Positions 25,053 to 33,200 of a DNA stretch of 64,000 nt are shown piece after piece. The DNA is from Streptomyces roseoviridis (lineage in GTDB: Bacteria; Actinomycetota; Actinomycetes; Streptomycetales; Streptomycetaceae): the NCBI RefSeq assembly GCF_039535235.1, contig NZ_BAAAWU010000001.1, positions 806,001-870,000 on the forward strand, in the 5' to 3' direction. The notes under the pieces are model-generated. The model made no database searches, was not told the DNA's origin, and saw only the letters and a program-made list of their open reading frames with translations. The position numbers were made by a program, and so were the translations under genes. Numbering within the stretch: the stretch's first letter is position 1; each line of letters opens with the position of its first letter.

Positions 25053-25416
25053 GTCACCGGGCCGGTCAGCGGGTCCGAGACCCGCCTCCCGGGCCTCCTC
25101 GGCGGCCCGGGGAAGCGTGCCCCCTCCCCTCCCCCTCCCACCCTCCCGGGGGGACAAGGGTTTTCCCCGTATCGAGTTCACCTCGGCTTTCCCTACTGTC
25201 TGCCGCACCGGCGGATCCCAACCCCTCCCCCACCTGTCAGGTGCATGAGAAGGGATGGGTAGTGTCGCCGGGGACGGCCTTGACCCGGGCCGTCGCGCCG
25301 GTGGCGGCGCACGGGCCCCCCACGCCCAGGGAACAGCGGTACGCGACCCCACTTCGCCCCGTTGTCCCGCGCCGCCGCCACTGCTCCACACACGTCGTAC
25401 TCGAAAGGGCCACACC
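25053..25416. other. 364-bp intergenic region before the subtilase
   Basis: No gene is seen. A 7-bp perfect hairpin GCGGGTC-CGA-GACCCGC (25069-25085), 17 bp after the GNAT stop, is a likely terminator. The stretch 25145-25200 is less GC-rich than its surroundings and probably holds the subtilase promoter. An in-frame upstream extension of the subtilase to 25255 lacks a ribosome site. Confidence 0.6.
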
Positions 25417-27252
25417 TTGAACGGTTCCAGGCGGAGAGTCATATCCGTGGTGGTTGCGAGCGCCGCGATCCTCGGTGCCGCTGCCACCACCTCCGGGGCG
25501 TTCGCCGCCGTCCCGGCCGCTGCCACCCCGAAGCCCGCACCGGCTTCGCAGGCGATGACCGCGCTTCCCAGCGCCCCGGTCGAGAAGGTCATCGTCACCT
25601 ACAAGTCCTCGTCCGCCGAGGCGGGCTCCAACGCCGCCGCCAAGACCGACACGGCCGAGAAGGCCACCAAGACCGGCGAGAAGCTCTCCTTCGAGCGCCG
25701 CCTGGCCGGCGGTGCCGCGCTGGTCAACCTGGGTGGTTCCGCGACGACGCAGGACGTGGCCGAGGTCATGGCCGCCTTCAAGGCCGACCCGCAGGTCGCC
25801 GCCGTCGAGCCCGACATCCGCGCCTACGCGATGGCGGTGACCCCGAACGACACCGACTACGCGAAGCAGTGGGACCTCTTCGAGACCACCGGTGGCATGA
25901 ACGTTCCTGCCGCCTGGGACAAGACGACCGGCTCGGGCGTCACCGTCGCCGTCATCGACACCGGCTACGCCGCCCACTCCGACCTCGCGGCCAACACGGT
26001 CGCCGGTTACGACTTCATCTCCACGTCCGCCGACGCCCGCGACGGCAACGGCCGCGACGCGGACGCCAAGGACGAGGGCGACTGGAACGCCACCGACGGC
26101 GAGTGCGGCACCGGCTCCCGGGCCTCCAACTCCTCCTGGCACGGCACCCACGTGGCCGGCACCATCGGCGCGGTGACCAACAACACCAAGGGCATCGCCG
26201 GCATCGCGTACGGCTCGAAGGTCCAGCACGTGCGCGTCCTCGGCAAGTGCGGCGGCTCGTCCTCGGACATCGCGGACGCGATCACCTGGGCCTCCGGCGG
26301 CACCGTGCCGGGCGTCCCGGCCAACGCGACCCCGGCCAAGGTCATCAACCTGAGCCTGGGCGGCGCCAGCTCCACCTGCCCGAGCGTCTACCAGACCGCG
26401 ATCAACGGCGCCGTCTCGCGCGGCACCACCGTCGTCGTCGCCGCGGGCAACAGCAACGCCAACACCTCCGGCTTCACGCCCGCGAACTGCTCGAACGTCA
26501 TCAGCGTGGCGTCGACCAGCCGCGAGGGCAACCGGTCGTACTACTCCAACTACGGCACCATCGTGGACATCGCGGCGCCCGGCGGCGAGACCCGTCGCGC
26601 CACCGACACGCCCGGCACGGTCACCACGCCCGAGAACGGCATCTACTCCACGCTGAACTCCGGCTCGACCGTCCAGTCGACCGAGAACTACAAGCCGTAC
26701 CAGGGCACCTCGATGGCGGCCCCGCACATCGCCGGCCTCGCCGCCCTGCTGGAGTCGGTCAAGCCGACCCTGACCCCGGCCGACATCGAGTCCGCGATCA
26801 AGACCAACGCCCGTCCGCTGCCCGGCACCTGCACCGGCGGCTGCGGCGCCGGCATCGCCGACGCCGCCAAGACGGTGGACGCGGTGACCTCCACCACGCC
26901 GCCGGCCGGCAACACCTTCACCAACGCGAACAACGTGACGATCTCGGACAACACCACCGTGTCGTCGTCCATCGCGGTCACCGGCCTCACCGGCAACGCC
27001 CCGGCCACCCTCAAGGTCGCCGTGGACATCAAGCACACCTGGCGCGGTGACCTGGTCATCGACCTGGTCGCCCCCGACGGCACCGTGCGCAACCTGAAGC
27101 AGTCCGCCTCCTCCGACAGCGCCGACAACGTCCTGGCCACCTACACCGTGGACGCGTCCAGCGAGGTCGCCAACGGCACCTGGAAGCTCCAGGTCCGCGA
27201 TGTGGCGTCGGGTGACACCGGCTACATCGACTCGTGGAGCCTGACCTTCTGA
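25417..27252 (+). CDS. Secreted subtilase (S8) with P/Homo B domain
   Basis: A 611-residue exported serine protease. The start is TTG, with GAAAGGG 8 nt upstream, giving a signal peptide (SRRRVISVVVASAAILGAAA, then TTSGAFA). An inhibitor_I9-type propeptide follows (about 50-140). The catalytic domain has Asp181 (VIDTGYAAH), His242 (HGTHVAGT) and Ser432 (GTSMAAPH). A C-terminal proprotein-convertase P domain (about 505-611: VSSSIAVTGLTGNAPATLKV ending YIDSWSLTF) caps it. It acts outside the cell, likely in nutrient release or processing of secreted proteins. Two hairpins follow the stop. Confidence 0.95.
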   Translation: MNGSRRRVISVVVASAAILGAAATTSGAFAAVPAAATPKPAPASQAMTALPSAPVEKVIVTYKSSSAEAGSNAAAKTDTAEKATKTGEKLSFERRLAGGAALVNLGGSATTQDVAEVMAAFKADPQVAAVEPDIRAYAMAVTPNDTDYAKQWDLFETTGGMNVPAAWDKTTGSGVTVAVIDTGYAAHSDLAANTVAGYDFISTSADARDGNGRDADAKDEGDWNATDGECGTGSRASNSSWHGTHVAGTIGAVTNNTKGIAGIAYGSKVQHVRVLGKCGGSSSDIADAITWASGGTVPGVPANATPAKVINLSLGGASSTCPSVYQTAINGAVSRGTTVVVAAGNSNANTSGFTPANCSNVISVASTSREGNRSYYSNYGTIVDIAAPGGETRRATDTPGTVTTPENGIYSTLNSGSTVQSTENYKPYQGTSMAAPHIAGLAALLESVKPTLTPADIESAIKTNARPLPGTCTGGCGAGIADAAKTVDAVTSTTPPAGNTFTNANNVTISDNTTVSSSIAVTGLTGNAPATLKVAVDIKHTWRGDLVIDLVAPDGTVRNLKQSASSDSADNVLATYTVDASSEVANGTWKLQVRDVASGDTGYIDSWSLTF

Positions 27253-27285
27253 TCCACCCGGATTCTCATCCGACCCACCCCCCAC

Positions 27286-27339
27286 ACCAGCGTTTTCGCT
27301 GGTCAGCGAAGCGCCCGTGGTCTACACCACGGGCGCTTC
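27286..27339 (+). terminator. Double terminator after subtilase
   Basis: Hairpin one: ACCAGCG-TTTT-CGCTGGT (27286-27303). Hairpin two: GAAGCGCCCGTGGT (27308-27321), loop CTAC, ACCACGGGCGCTTC (27326-27339), a perfect 14-bp stem. Together they form one of the strongest termination signals in the window. Confidence 0.85.
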
Positions 27340-27479
27340 CGTGTGTCGGCCACGCTCGGTTGACCGGGGACCGCTGTCCGTATGCCGGACACAGGGCCTG
27401 GACGGGGGCGATCTGCTCCGTATTCTCTGCGCAACGGGGCTCATGGGCCGGGGCCCGAGTGCCGGAGGGTGGTGGACCT

Positions 27480-30400
27480 ATGACGACAGTGCCTCTCCGG
27501 CCTGCGCCGGTGGGCCGGGAGGAACTCCTCTCCCGACTCGAACGCGTCCTGCACAACCGGGGCCGAGCGCTGCTCACCGGGCCCGCCGGCGTCGGCAAGA
27601 CCGAGGTCGCCCTCGCCGCCGCCGCCCGCGCCGAGGCGCGCGGCGAGACGGTGCTGTGGCTGGCCACGCTCCCCGGCGACCGCGAGATACCCGGCGCGGC
27701 CGCGGCCGCGCTCGTCGCCTCCGTGGCGGCGACCGTGACCTGGCCGGGGCCGGCCGCCGGGGCCGGCGGCGCCAGGAGCGCGTCACCCGGGGGCGATTCG
27801 GGACTCTCGGACCGGCGCACCACCGACGGCGGACCGGCTCCGGCGGGCTCTGACGGCGCGTCCGGCCACCCCGCCACGGGACAGCCGGGCGGACCGGCGG
27901 GCAACTGGGGCGGACGCGGCGCCGGCGCGGCGCCGACCACCGGAGGCGGTGCCGCCGGCCCCGCCACGGAAGCACGACCCGCCGGACCGGCCGCACCGGC
28001 GGCCACCGGTCCCGGCGCCCGGCCCGGTGCCGGGAGCGCCCACCCTTCCGGACACGCCTCCCGGCAGACCGGTCTGCCCGGGCAGCGCGCCGGGGACGCC
28101 GGCGCCGCCTCCGGGCCCGGCGCGGCGCACCTCACGGGGCGGGGCCCGGGCCCCGGCGCAGGCCCCGGCGCGGGTCACGACACGGGGTTCGCCGCGGCGC
28201 ACACCGGCCGGGAAGGCACCTATGCCGGGAGCGACGCCGGCGCGGCCGACGCCGACGGCGGCGATGCCGGCGGGCAGGGTGCGGGGTACGGCGACGGGTT
28301 CGGCGCGGGCACCGGGGGTGCGGCGCTCCTGGCCGGACGCGGTCCCGGCCATGACCCTGGGCACCCCGGCGCGGATGCCTCCGCGTACGGTGCGGGGTCC
28401 GACGCCCGCTGCGACCACGGCCACGCCGTCACCGGCCTCGGCGTGACCGCGTCGAGGGTGTGCGACGGACTGCCGGGGCCGCAGCGCGCCGCCGTCGCCA
28501 TGCTGTGCCGCGAGGCGCCGCAGCAGGACGGCGGCTGGGACCCGATCGCCCTGCGGCTGGGGCTCGCCGGGATCCTGCGCGAGCTGACCGCCCGGGGGCC
28601 CGCGCTGCTCGTCGTGGACGGGGTGCAGCACATCGACCCGGAAAGCGCCGACCTGCTCCGCTTCGCGCTGCACCTGGTGCCGCCGACGCTGCGGGTGATC
28701 GCCGTGGAGACGCCCGAGGCGTACGCGGCGTACGACGCGGCCCGCGGCACGGTGCCCGGCGCCGCGTACGGCGGCAAGGACCCGCACGACAACCGGCTGT
28801 GGGTGCCGTCGGAGGCGGACGTGCTGCTCGTGCCGCCGCTGCACGCCGACGAGATCGCCGAGCTGCTCATCCACCACCGGCTGCCGTCCCGGATGGCGGG
28901 CCGCATCCACAAGGCGAGCGGCGGCAATCCGCGGCTCGCGCTGGCCGTGGGCCGCTCCCTGGCCGACGCGCGCACGCCGGTGCACCACGCCGAGGCGCTG
29001 ACGGTCTCCGGGCGTGCCCGTGATCTGGCCCGGCAGTTGCTGGGGGCCGCTCCGCCCGAGGTGCGCGAGACGCTGCTGTACGCCGCGCTCGCGCTGCGGC
29101 CCACCGCGACCCTGGTGCGGCGGGCCGGCCGCCCCAACGCGGAGGCGGACCTGGCGGCGGCCGAGCGGGCCGGTCTGGTGTCGCTCGCCGAGGACGGCAC
29201 GGTCGCGTTCACGGCCGGGCTGCTGCCGTCGACCCTGGTGCACGACGCGTGCTGGGCCGAACGCAGCGCGGGGCACGCGGCGTTGGCGCGGGTCGTGGAC
29301 GATCCGGTGGAGGCGGTGCGGCACCGGGCGCTCGCCACGGACGCGCCGCGGGAGGAGCTGGCCGCCGAGGTCGCCGAGGCGGCGGACCTCGCCCGGCGGC
29401 GCGGAAACAGCGCGCTCGCCGCCGAACTGGCCATGCTCGCCGCCGAGTCGACGCCCGGCACGCACGGGCAGCGGCGGATCGCGCGGCTGGCGGACGCGGC
29501 CGAGGAGGCCGCCCGGGCCGCGCGGGCGGATCTGGCGATGCGTGCCGCGACCGACCTGCTGGCCCGGGACGCGGCGCCCGCCGACCGGGTGCGGGCCCGG
29601 CTCGCCGTGCTCGACACGGCCGGGCAGGGGCTGACCGGCCTCGACGAGATGTACGTGCACGCCATGGAGGACTCCGAGGGCGACACCGCCCTGCGGGCCG
29701 CCGTCCAGCTGCGACTGGCCGTCAAGTACGTGCTCGCGGACGGCGATCCGCTGCGTTCGCGGGCGGCCGCGATGGAGTCGGCGGCGCTGGCCGCGTCGAT
29801 GGGCGATCCGCGCACGGCCGCGCAGGCCCTGACCGTGCAGGCACGGATGGAGCGGGCGCTCGGCTCGCCGGACGCGGAGGCGGTCCTGGCGCAGGCGAGG
29901 GCCCTGGAGACGGCGGAGCGGCCGGCCGGCATCCGCAACGCGGCACAGATCCTGACGATCCGTCATGCCCTGTTCGACGGGCGCCTGGTGGACGCGCGGA
30001 CGCAGTTGAACGCGTTGCTGCCGCTGGTGCAGCGGCGCGGTTCGGTGGAGGACGCGATCGAGCTGCTGAGCACGCTCGCCGAGATCGAGTCGCGGATCGG
30101 CCCGTGCCCCGCCGCCCTCGGGCATGCCGGACAGTCGCTCGCGCTCACCCTGGAGGCGGGCCTCTCGCCCGGGCCGGCGTGGTACGCGCTGGCGCTCGCC
30201 GAGACGGCCGGCGGGAGTTTCGCCCGGGCGGCCAGCTACGCCCGGCGCAGCGTGCAGGCGTCGGAGGAGGAGGGCGACCGGGTCTTCCTCTCCCGCAGCC
30301 TGTACGCGCTGGGCCGGGTGCAGCTGGTCAACGGGGACGTGGCGGCGGCCCTCGAGACGCTGCGGCGGGTCGAGGCCAACGAGCGGGCCCAGTCGACGGT

Positions 30401-31025
30401 CGATCCGTCGATGCTGCGCTGGCACGAGGAGCTGGCGGAGGCACTGCTCGCGCACGACGAGGTGGAGGAGGCCCTTTCCGTCCTCGCGGCGGTGCGGCCG
30501 GTGGGCGAGCGCCTGGGCCGGACGACGGTGCTGCTCGGACTCGACCGGGCGTACGCGCTCTGCCAGGCGGCGGAGGGCCGTACGGACGAGGCGGCGGAGC
30601 TGCTCGCGGGCACGGCGGCCCGGTTCGAGGAGGCGGAGCTGCCGCTCGAACAGGGCCGGGCGCTGATGGCGCTGGCCCGGGTGGAGCGTCGTCGGCGGCG
30701 GCGTTCGGCCGCGCAGGCGGCCCTCCACTCGGCGGCCGCGGTCTTCGAGCGGGTCGGGGCGGCGCCGTGGCTGGCGCTGGCGACGGAGGCGCCGGCGGGT
30801 CCGGCGGGCGAGGGACCGGTGGGCGAGGAGACGCTGCCCGCGCTGTCGACGCTGACGGAGGCGGAGCTGCGGCTGGCCCGGCTGGTGGGGCAGGGCGCCA
30901 GCAACCAGGAGGCGGCGGCGAAGCTGTATCTGAGCGTGAAGACGGTCGAGGCGCGGCTGACCAGGATCTACCAGAAGCTGGACGTGCGCTCGCGGGCGCA
31001 GCTGGCGACCGCACTCCGGCCCTGA
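27480..31025 (+). CDS. LuxR-type (LAL) ATPase transcriptional regulator with long insert
   Basis: A 1,181-residue regulator. Walker A TGPAGVGKT is at 33-41 and Walker B LLVVDGVQHID at about 376-386. Between them, residues about 88-322 are a low-complexity Gly/Ala/Pro/Asp stretch; LAL regulators do not normally have such an insert inside the ATPase domain. Helical TPR-like repeats fill about 640-1090. A LuxR HTH ends the protein (LTEAELRLARLVGQGASNQE, LYLSVKTVEARLTRIYQKLD). ATG follows GGAGG. It may control the neighbouring subtilase or the protease/nuclease island, but no binding site is evident. Confidence 0.88.
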   Translation: MTTVPLRPAPVGREELLSRLERVLHNRGRALLTGPAGVGKTEVALAAAARAEARGETVLWLATLPGDREIPGAAAAALVASVAATVTWPGPAAGAGGARSASPGGDSGLSDRRTTDGGPAPAGSDGASGHPATGQPGGPAGNWGGRGAGAAPTTGGGAAGPATEARPAGPAAPAATGPGARPGAGSAHPSGHASRQTGLPGQRAGDAGAASGPGAAHLTGRGPGPGAGPGAGHDTGFAAAHTGREGTYAGSDAGAADADGGDAGGQGAGYGDGFGAGTGGAALLAGRGPGHDPGHPGADASAYGAGSDARCDHGHAVTGLGVTASRVCDGLPGPQRAAVAMLCREAPQQDGGWDPIALRLGLAGILRELTARGPALLVVDGVQHIDPESADLLRFALHLVPPTLRVIAVETPEAYAAYDAARGTVPGAAYGGKDPHDNRLWVPSEADVLLVPPLHADEIAELLIHHRLPSRMAGRIHKASGGNPRLALAVGRSLADARTPVHHAEALTVSGRARDLARQLLGAAPPEVRETLLYAALALRPTATLVRRAGRPNAEADLAAAERAGLVSLAEDGTVAFTAGLLPSTLVHDACWAERSAGHAALARVVDDPVEAVRHRALATDAPREELAAEVAEAADLARRRGNSALAAELAMLAAESTPGTHGQRRIARLADAAEEAARAARADLAMRAATDLLARDAAPADRVRARLAVLDTAGQGLTGLDEMYVHAMEDSEGDTALRAAVQLRLAVKYVLADGDPLRSRAAAMESAALAASMGDPRTAAQALTVQARMERALGSPDAEAVLAQARALETAERPAGIRNAAQILTIRHALFDGRLVDARTQLNALLPLVQRRGSVEDAIELLSTLAEIESRIGPCPAALGHAGQSLALTLEAGLSPGPAWYALALAETAGGSFARAASYARRSVQASEEEGDRVFLSRSLYALGRVQLVNGDVAAALETLRRVEANERAQSTVDPSMLRWHEELAEALLAHDEVEEALSVLAAVRPVGERLGRTTVLLGLDRAYALCQAAEGRTDEAAELLAGTAARFEEAELPLEQGRALMALARVERRRRRRSAAQAALHSAAAVFERVGAAPWLALATEAPAGPAGEGPVGEETLPALSTLTEAELRLARLVGQGASNQEAAAKLYLSVKTVEARLTRIYQKLDVRSRAQLATALRP
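27740..28445 (+). repeat. Low-complexity coding insert in the LAL regulator
   Basis: About 235 codons rich in Gly, Ala, Pro, Thr and Asp with irregular short repeats (GPGAGPGAG-type). It keeps the frame and strong third-position G/C, so it is coding rather than a frameshift artefact. It would form a disordered loop between Walker A and Walker B. Confidence 0.75.
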
Positions 31026-31183
31026 CGGAGCGGCCCGGGCCGTGGCCGACGGGGCCGTGTCCGACGCGGCCGACCCGGCCGACAGCGGAACGGGGACGGC
31101 AGCGGAACGGGACGGGGACGGCAGCGGACGAGGGCGGACGGGGCGGCCTGCCGCCGCCACCGGCCGCCGGGACCGCGGTGGTC

Positions 31184-31996
31184 TCAGATCGTGAACGGGC
31201 GCTGGGCCAGGAACGCCTCCGAGGGCGCTCCGGTGGTGTGGAGGTTGGGGCTCTGGGTGGGCGGCAGTCGCCGCTGGACCGCCCGGTGGAAGGTGCGGTA
31301 GTCGCCGCGGAAGGCGCCGTCGTCCCAGACGGCGAGCAGCGCCTCGGTGAAGGCCCCGTTGACGGCTCCGTCGAGGGCGACCTGGTTGTCCTGGCACGCC
31401 GAGACCAGGATGGCCGGCGGTCCCTGGCCGTCGGCGGTGACGGCCGCGGCCTTGGCCAGCGAGCGCTGGAGGTCCTCGTAGAAGTCCCGGTCGCGCGCGT
31501 AGAGGCCGGCCTGCTGCGGCTCGGGCAGATAGCGGCCGGGAGCCTCGTCGGTGAGGCCGGGGATCTCGATGCTGCTGCCGCTGTGGCAGCAGTCGAAGAA
31601 GGTGACGATCCGGACGCCGTGGTCGAAGCGCAGGAACTCCTGGTGGACCTCGTCGTCGAGGAACTGGCGGTCGTAGAGGACCAGGGTCTCGTCCAGCCGG
31701 TCGGGTTCGTCGTCGGGGCCGGTGAGGTCGGGGACCTGGCCGCCGTGGCCCGAGTAGGTGAAGAGCAGGATGTCGCCCGCGGCGAGCCGTTCGGCGGCGG
31801 CGCGCAGTGCGGCGGTGACCCGGTCGACGGTGCCCTCGCGGGTGAGCAGGACGGTGTCCTCGAAGCCGTTGGCGCGGGCGGTCCTCGCCAGGTCGTGGGC
31901 GTCGTTCTCGCAGGCCATGAGGGTGCCGTCCCAGCCGTCGTAGCGGTCGGGGTCGACCCGGTTCAGTCCGACGTGCAGGGAGATTCCGGTGGGCAT
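31184..31996 (-). CDS. Caspase-like (C14) protease
   Basis: A 270-residue caspase-fold peptidase of the bacterial metacaspase/orthocaspase type. The catalytic dyad is His84 in YSGHGGQ and Cys137 in FFDCCHSGSS. Strand one is ISLHVGLNRVDPDRY, as in other p20-like domains; ILVSACQDNQVALDG follows near residue 200. The short p20-like unit lacks any fused adaptor, so it probably acts as an effector cut or recruited by a partner. ATG follows GAGGAGG. It diverges from the NUC1 nuclease (104-bp gap) next to a giant NTPase-protease. Confidence 0.93.
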   Translation of the reverse strand: MPTGISLHVGLNRVDPDRYDGWDGTLMACENDAHDLARTARANGFEDTVLLTREGTVDRVTAALRAAAERLAAGDILLFTYSGHGGQVPDLTGPDDEPDRLDETLVLYDRQFLDDEVHQEFLRFDHGVRIVTFFDCCHSGSSIEIPGLTDEAPGRYLPEPQQAGLYARDRDFYEDLQRSLAKAAAVTADGQGPPAILVSACQDNQVALDGAVNGAFTEALLAVWDDGAFRGDYRTFHRAVQRRLPPTQSPNLHTTGAPSEAFLAQRPFTI

Positions 31997-32100
31997 GGGT
32001 GCCTCCTCGGCCGGGTGGAGGGGGCGCCGGGAGCGTCTGTTCGAGTGGCCTGGGGGGCCGGGGCGGTGGACGACCCTCCACCACGCGGTACTCATATCGT

Positions 32101-32961
32101 ATGAATTCCAGCGATTCCCGGCACGATCTGCTCGCCGACCGCACCGGTTACGACGAGGACTTCCTGGGACCGACGGTGCCGCTCGCCCTGCCGGCCCGCA
32201 CCTCGGTGGAGACCGTGATCCTGCCCTACACGCACTTCACCGTCGTCTTCCGGCCCGACCGTCGGCTCGCCGTGTCGACCGCCGTGTGCATCGAGGGCCG
32301 CGAACTGCTCGACGACGTCCCGAGGGACGACGTGTGGCTGTACGACCCGCGCCTGCCCCGCGAGCAGCAGGCGGGCGACGACGTCTACCGCGACAACAGC
32401 CTGGACCGCGGGCACCTGGTCCGCCGCCTCGATCCGGTGTGGGGCACCGCGGCGGTGGCGGGCCGGGCGAACACCGACACCTTCTACTTCACCAACGCGG
32501 CGCCCCAGGCGGACGTGTTCAACCAGGGCAAGAAGCTCTGGCAGGGCCTGGAGAACCACCTCCTCGACCACGCGGCCGCCTTCGACCGCAGACTGGTCGT
32601 GCTCACCGGGCCCGTGCTCCAGGACTCCGACCCGCCCTACCGGGGCATCCAGGTGCCGCTGCGCTTCTGGAAGGTGGCCGCGTTCATGCAGGACGGGGCG
32701 CTGGCGGCGACGGCGTACGTGCTCGACCAGAGCCCGGACCTGAGCCGGGACGCGGACCGGGCGCTCACCGGGGTGCCGGCGGGCGCGCCGCCGCCGCTCG
32801 GTCCGTTCCGCACGTACCAGGTGCCGGTCTCGGACGTCGCCGAGATCGCCGAGCTGGAGCTGGGGCCGCTGCCGGACGTGGACCTGATGCCCCTGCTGCG
32901 CACGCCCGAGGAGCGCTGGCGGCGCCTGGAGTCGTACGAGGACATCGCGATGACCGACTGA
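32101..32961 (+). CDS. DNA/RNA non-specific endonuclease (NUC1 type)
   Basis: A 286-residue beta-beta-alpha-metal nuclease. The catalytic DRGH is at 102-105 (DRGHLVRR); the Mg-binding Asn helix follows in FYFTNAAPQADVFNQGKKLW (NxxxQ..N pattern). There is no signal peptide, so it would act in the cytoplasm, where a non-specific nuclease is toxic unless restrained. Divergent caspase and downstream NTPase/trypsin genes suggest it is the nucleolytic arm of a controlled death or defence system. Confidence 0.9.
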   Translation: MNSSDSRHDLLADRTGYDEDFLGPTVPLALPARTSVETVILPYTHFTVVFRPDRRLAVSTAVCIEGRELLDDVPRDDVWLYDPRLPREQQAGDDVYRDNSLDRGHLVRRLDPVWGTAAVAGRANTDTFYFTNAAPQADVFNQGKKLWQGLENHLLDHAAAFDRRLVVLTGPVLQDSDPPYRGIQVPLRFWKVAAFMQDGALAATAYVLDQSPDLSRDADRALTGVPAGAPPPLGPFRTYQVPVSDVAEIAELELGPLPDVDLMPLLRTPEERWRRLESYEDIAMTD

Positions 32962-32971
32962 GCGCGGACCG

Positions 32972-33066
32972 GCCGGGCACGCACCGACCGGGCACGCACC
33001 GACCGGGCACGGACCGACCGGACCCGCACCGACCGGGCGATGGCCGACCGGGCGATGGCCGGCTGG
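32972..33066. repeat. 15-bp tandem repeats between nuclease and giant gene
   Basis: About six imperfect copies of a 15-bp unit (core GACCGGGCACGCACC) fill the spacer right after the nuclease stop. No ORF with a ribosome site covers them. They may be neutral expansions or a protein-binding array. Confidence 0.75.
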
Positions 33067-33200
33067 TGACCGGGACGGGGCGGTGACCGACGGAGCCGTG
33101 CCCGCCGGCAGCGATTGCGGCCCCCGGCACCCGGCGGGACGATGACAGGGTGCAGTCAGGCGTCCCCCCATCGGCGCAGGGACGACCGGTCAGGTGCCTC

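Noticed and set aside
27783..32144. A 1,453-codon open frame on the minus strand opposite the LAL regulator and caspase genes
   Set aside because: It is the mirror of strongly biased G/C-rich codons, has Arg/Pro/Gln-rich nonsense composition and covers several genes with recognisable domains on the other frames.
32972..33066. A short-repeat array as CRISPR
   Set aside because: 15-bp units, no spacers, no cas genes in the window.
33150..33200. GTG at 33150 as the start of the giant gene
   Set aside because: It adds 17 non-conserved residues; ATG 33201 begins directly with the folded helical domain, though neither has a strong ribosome site.
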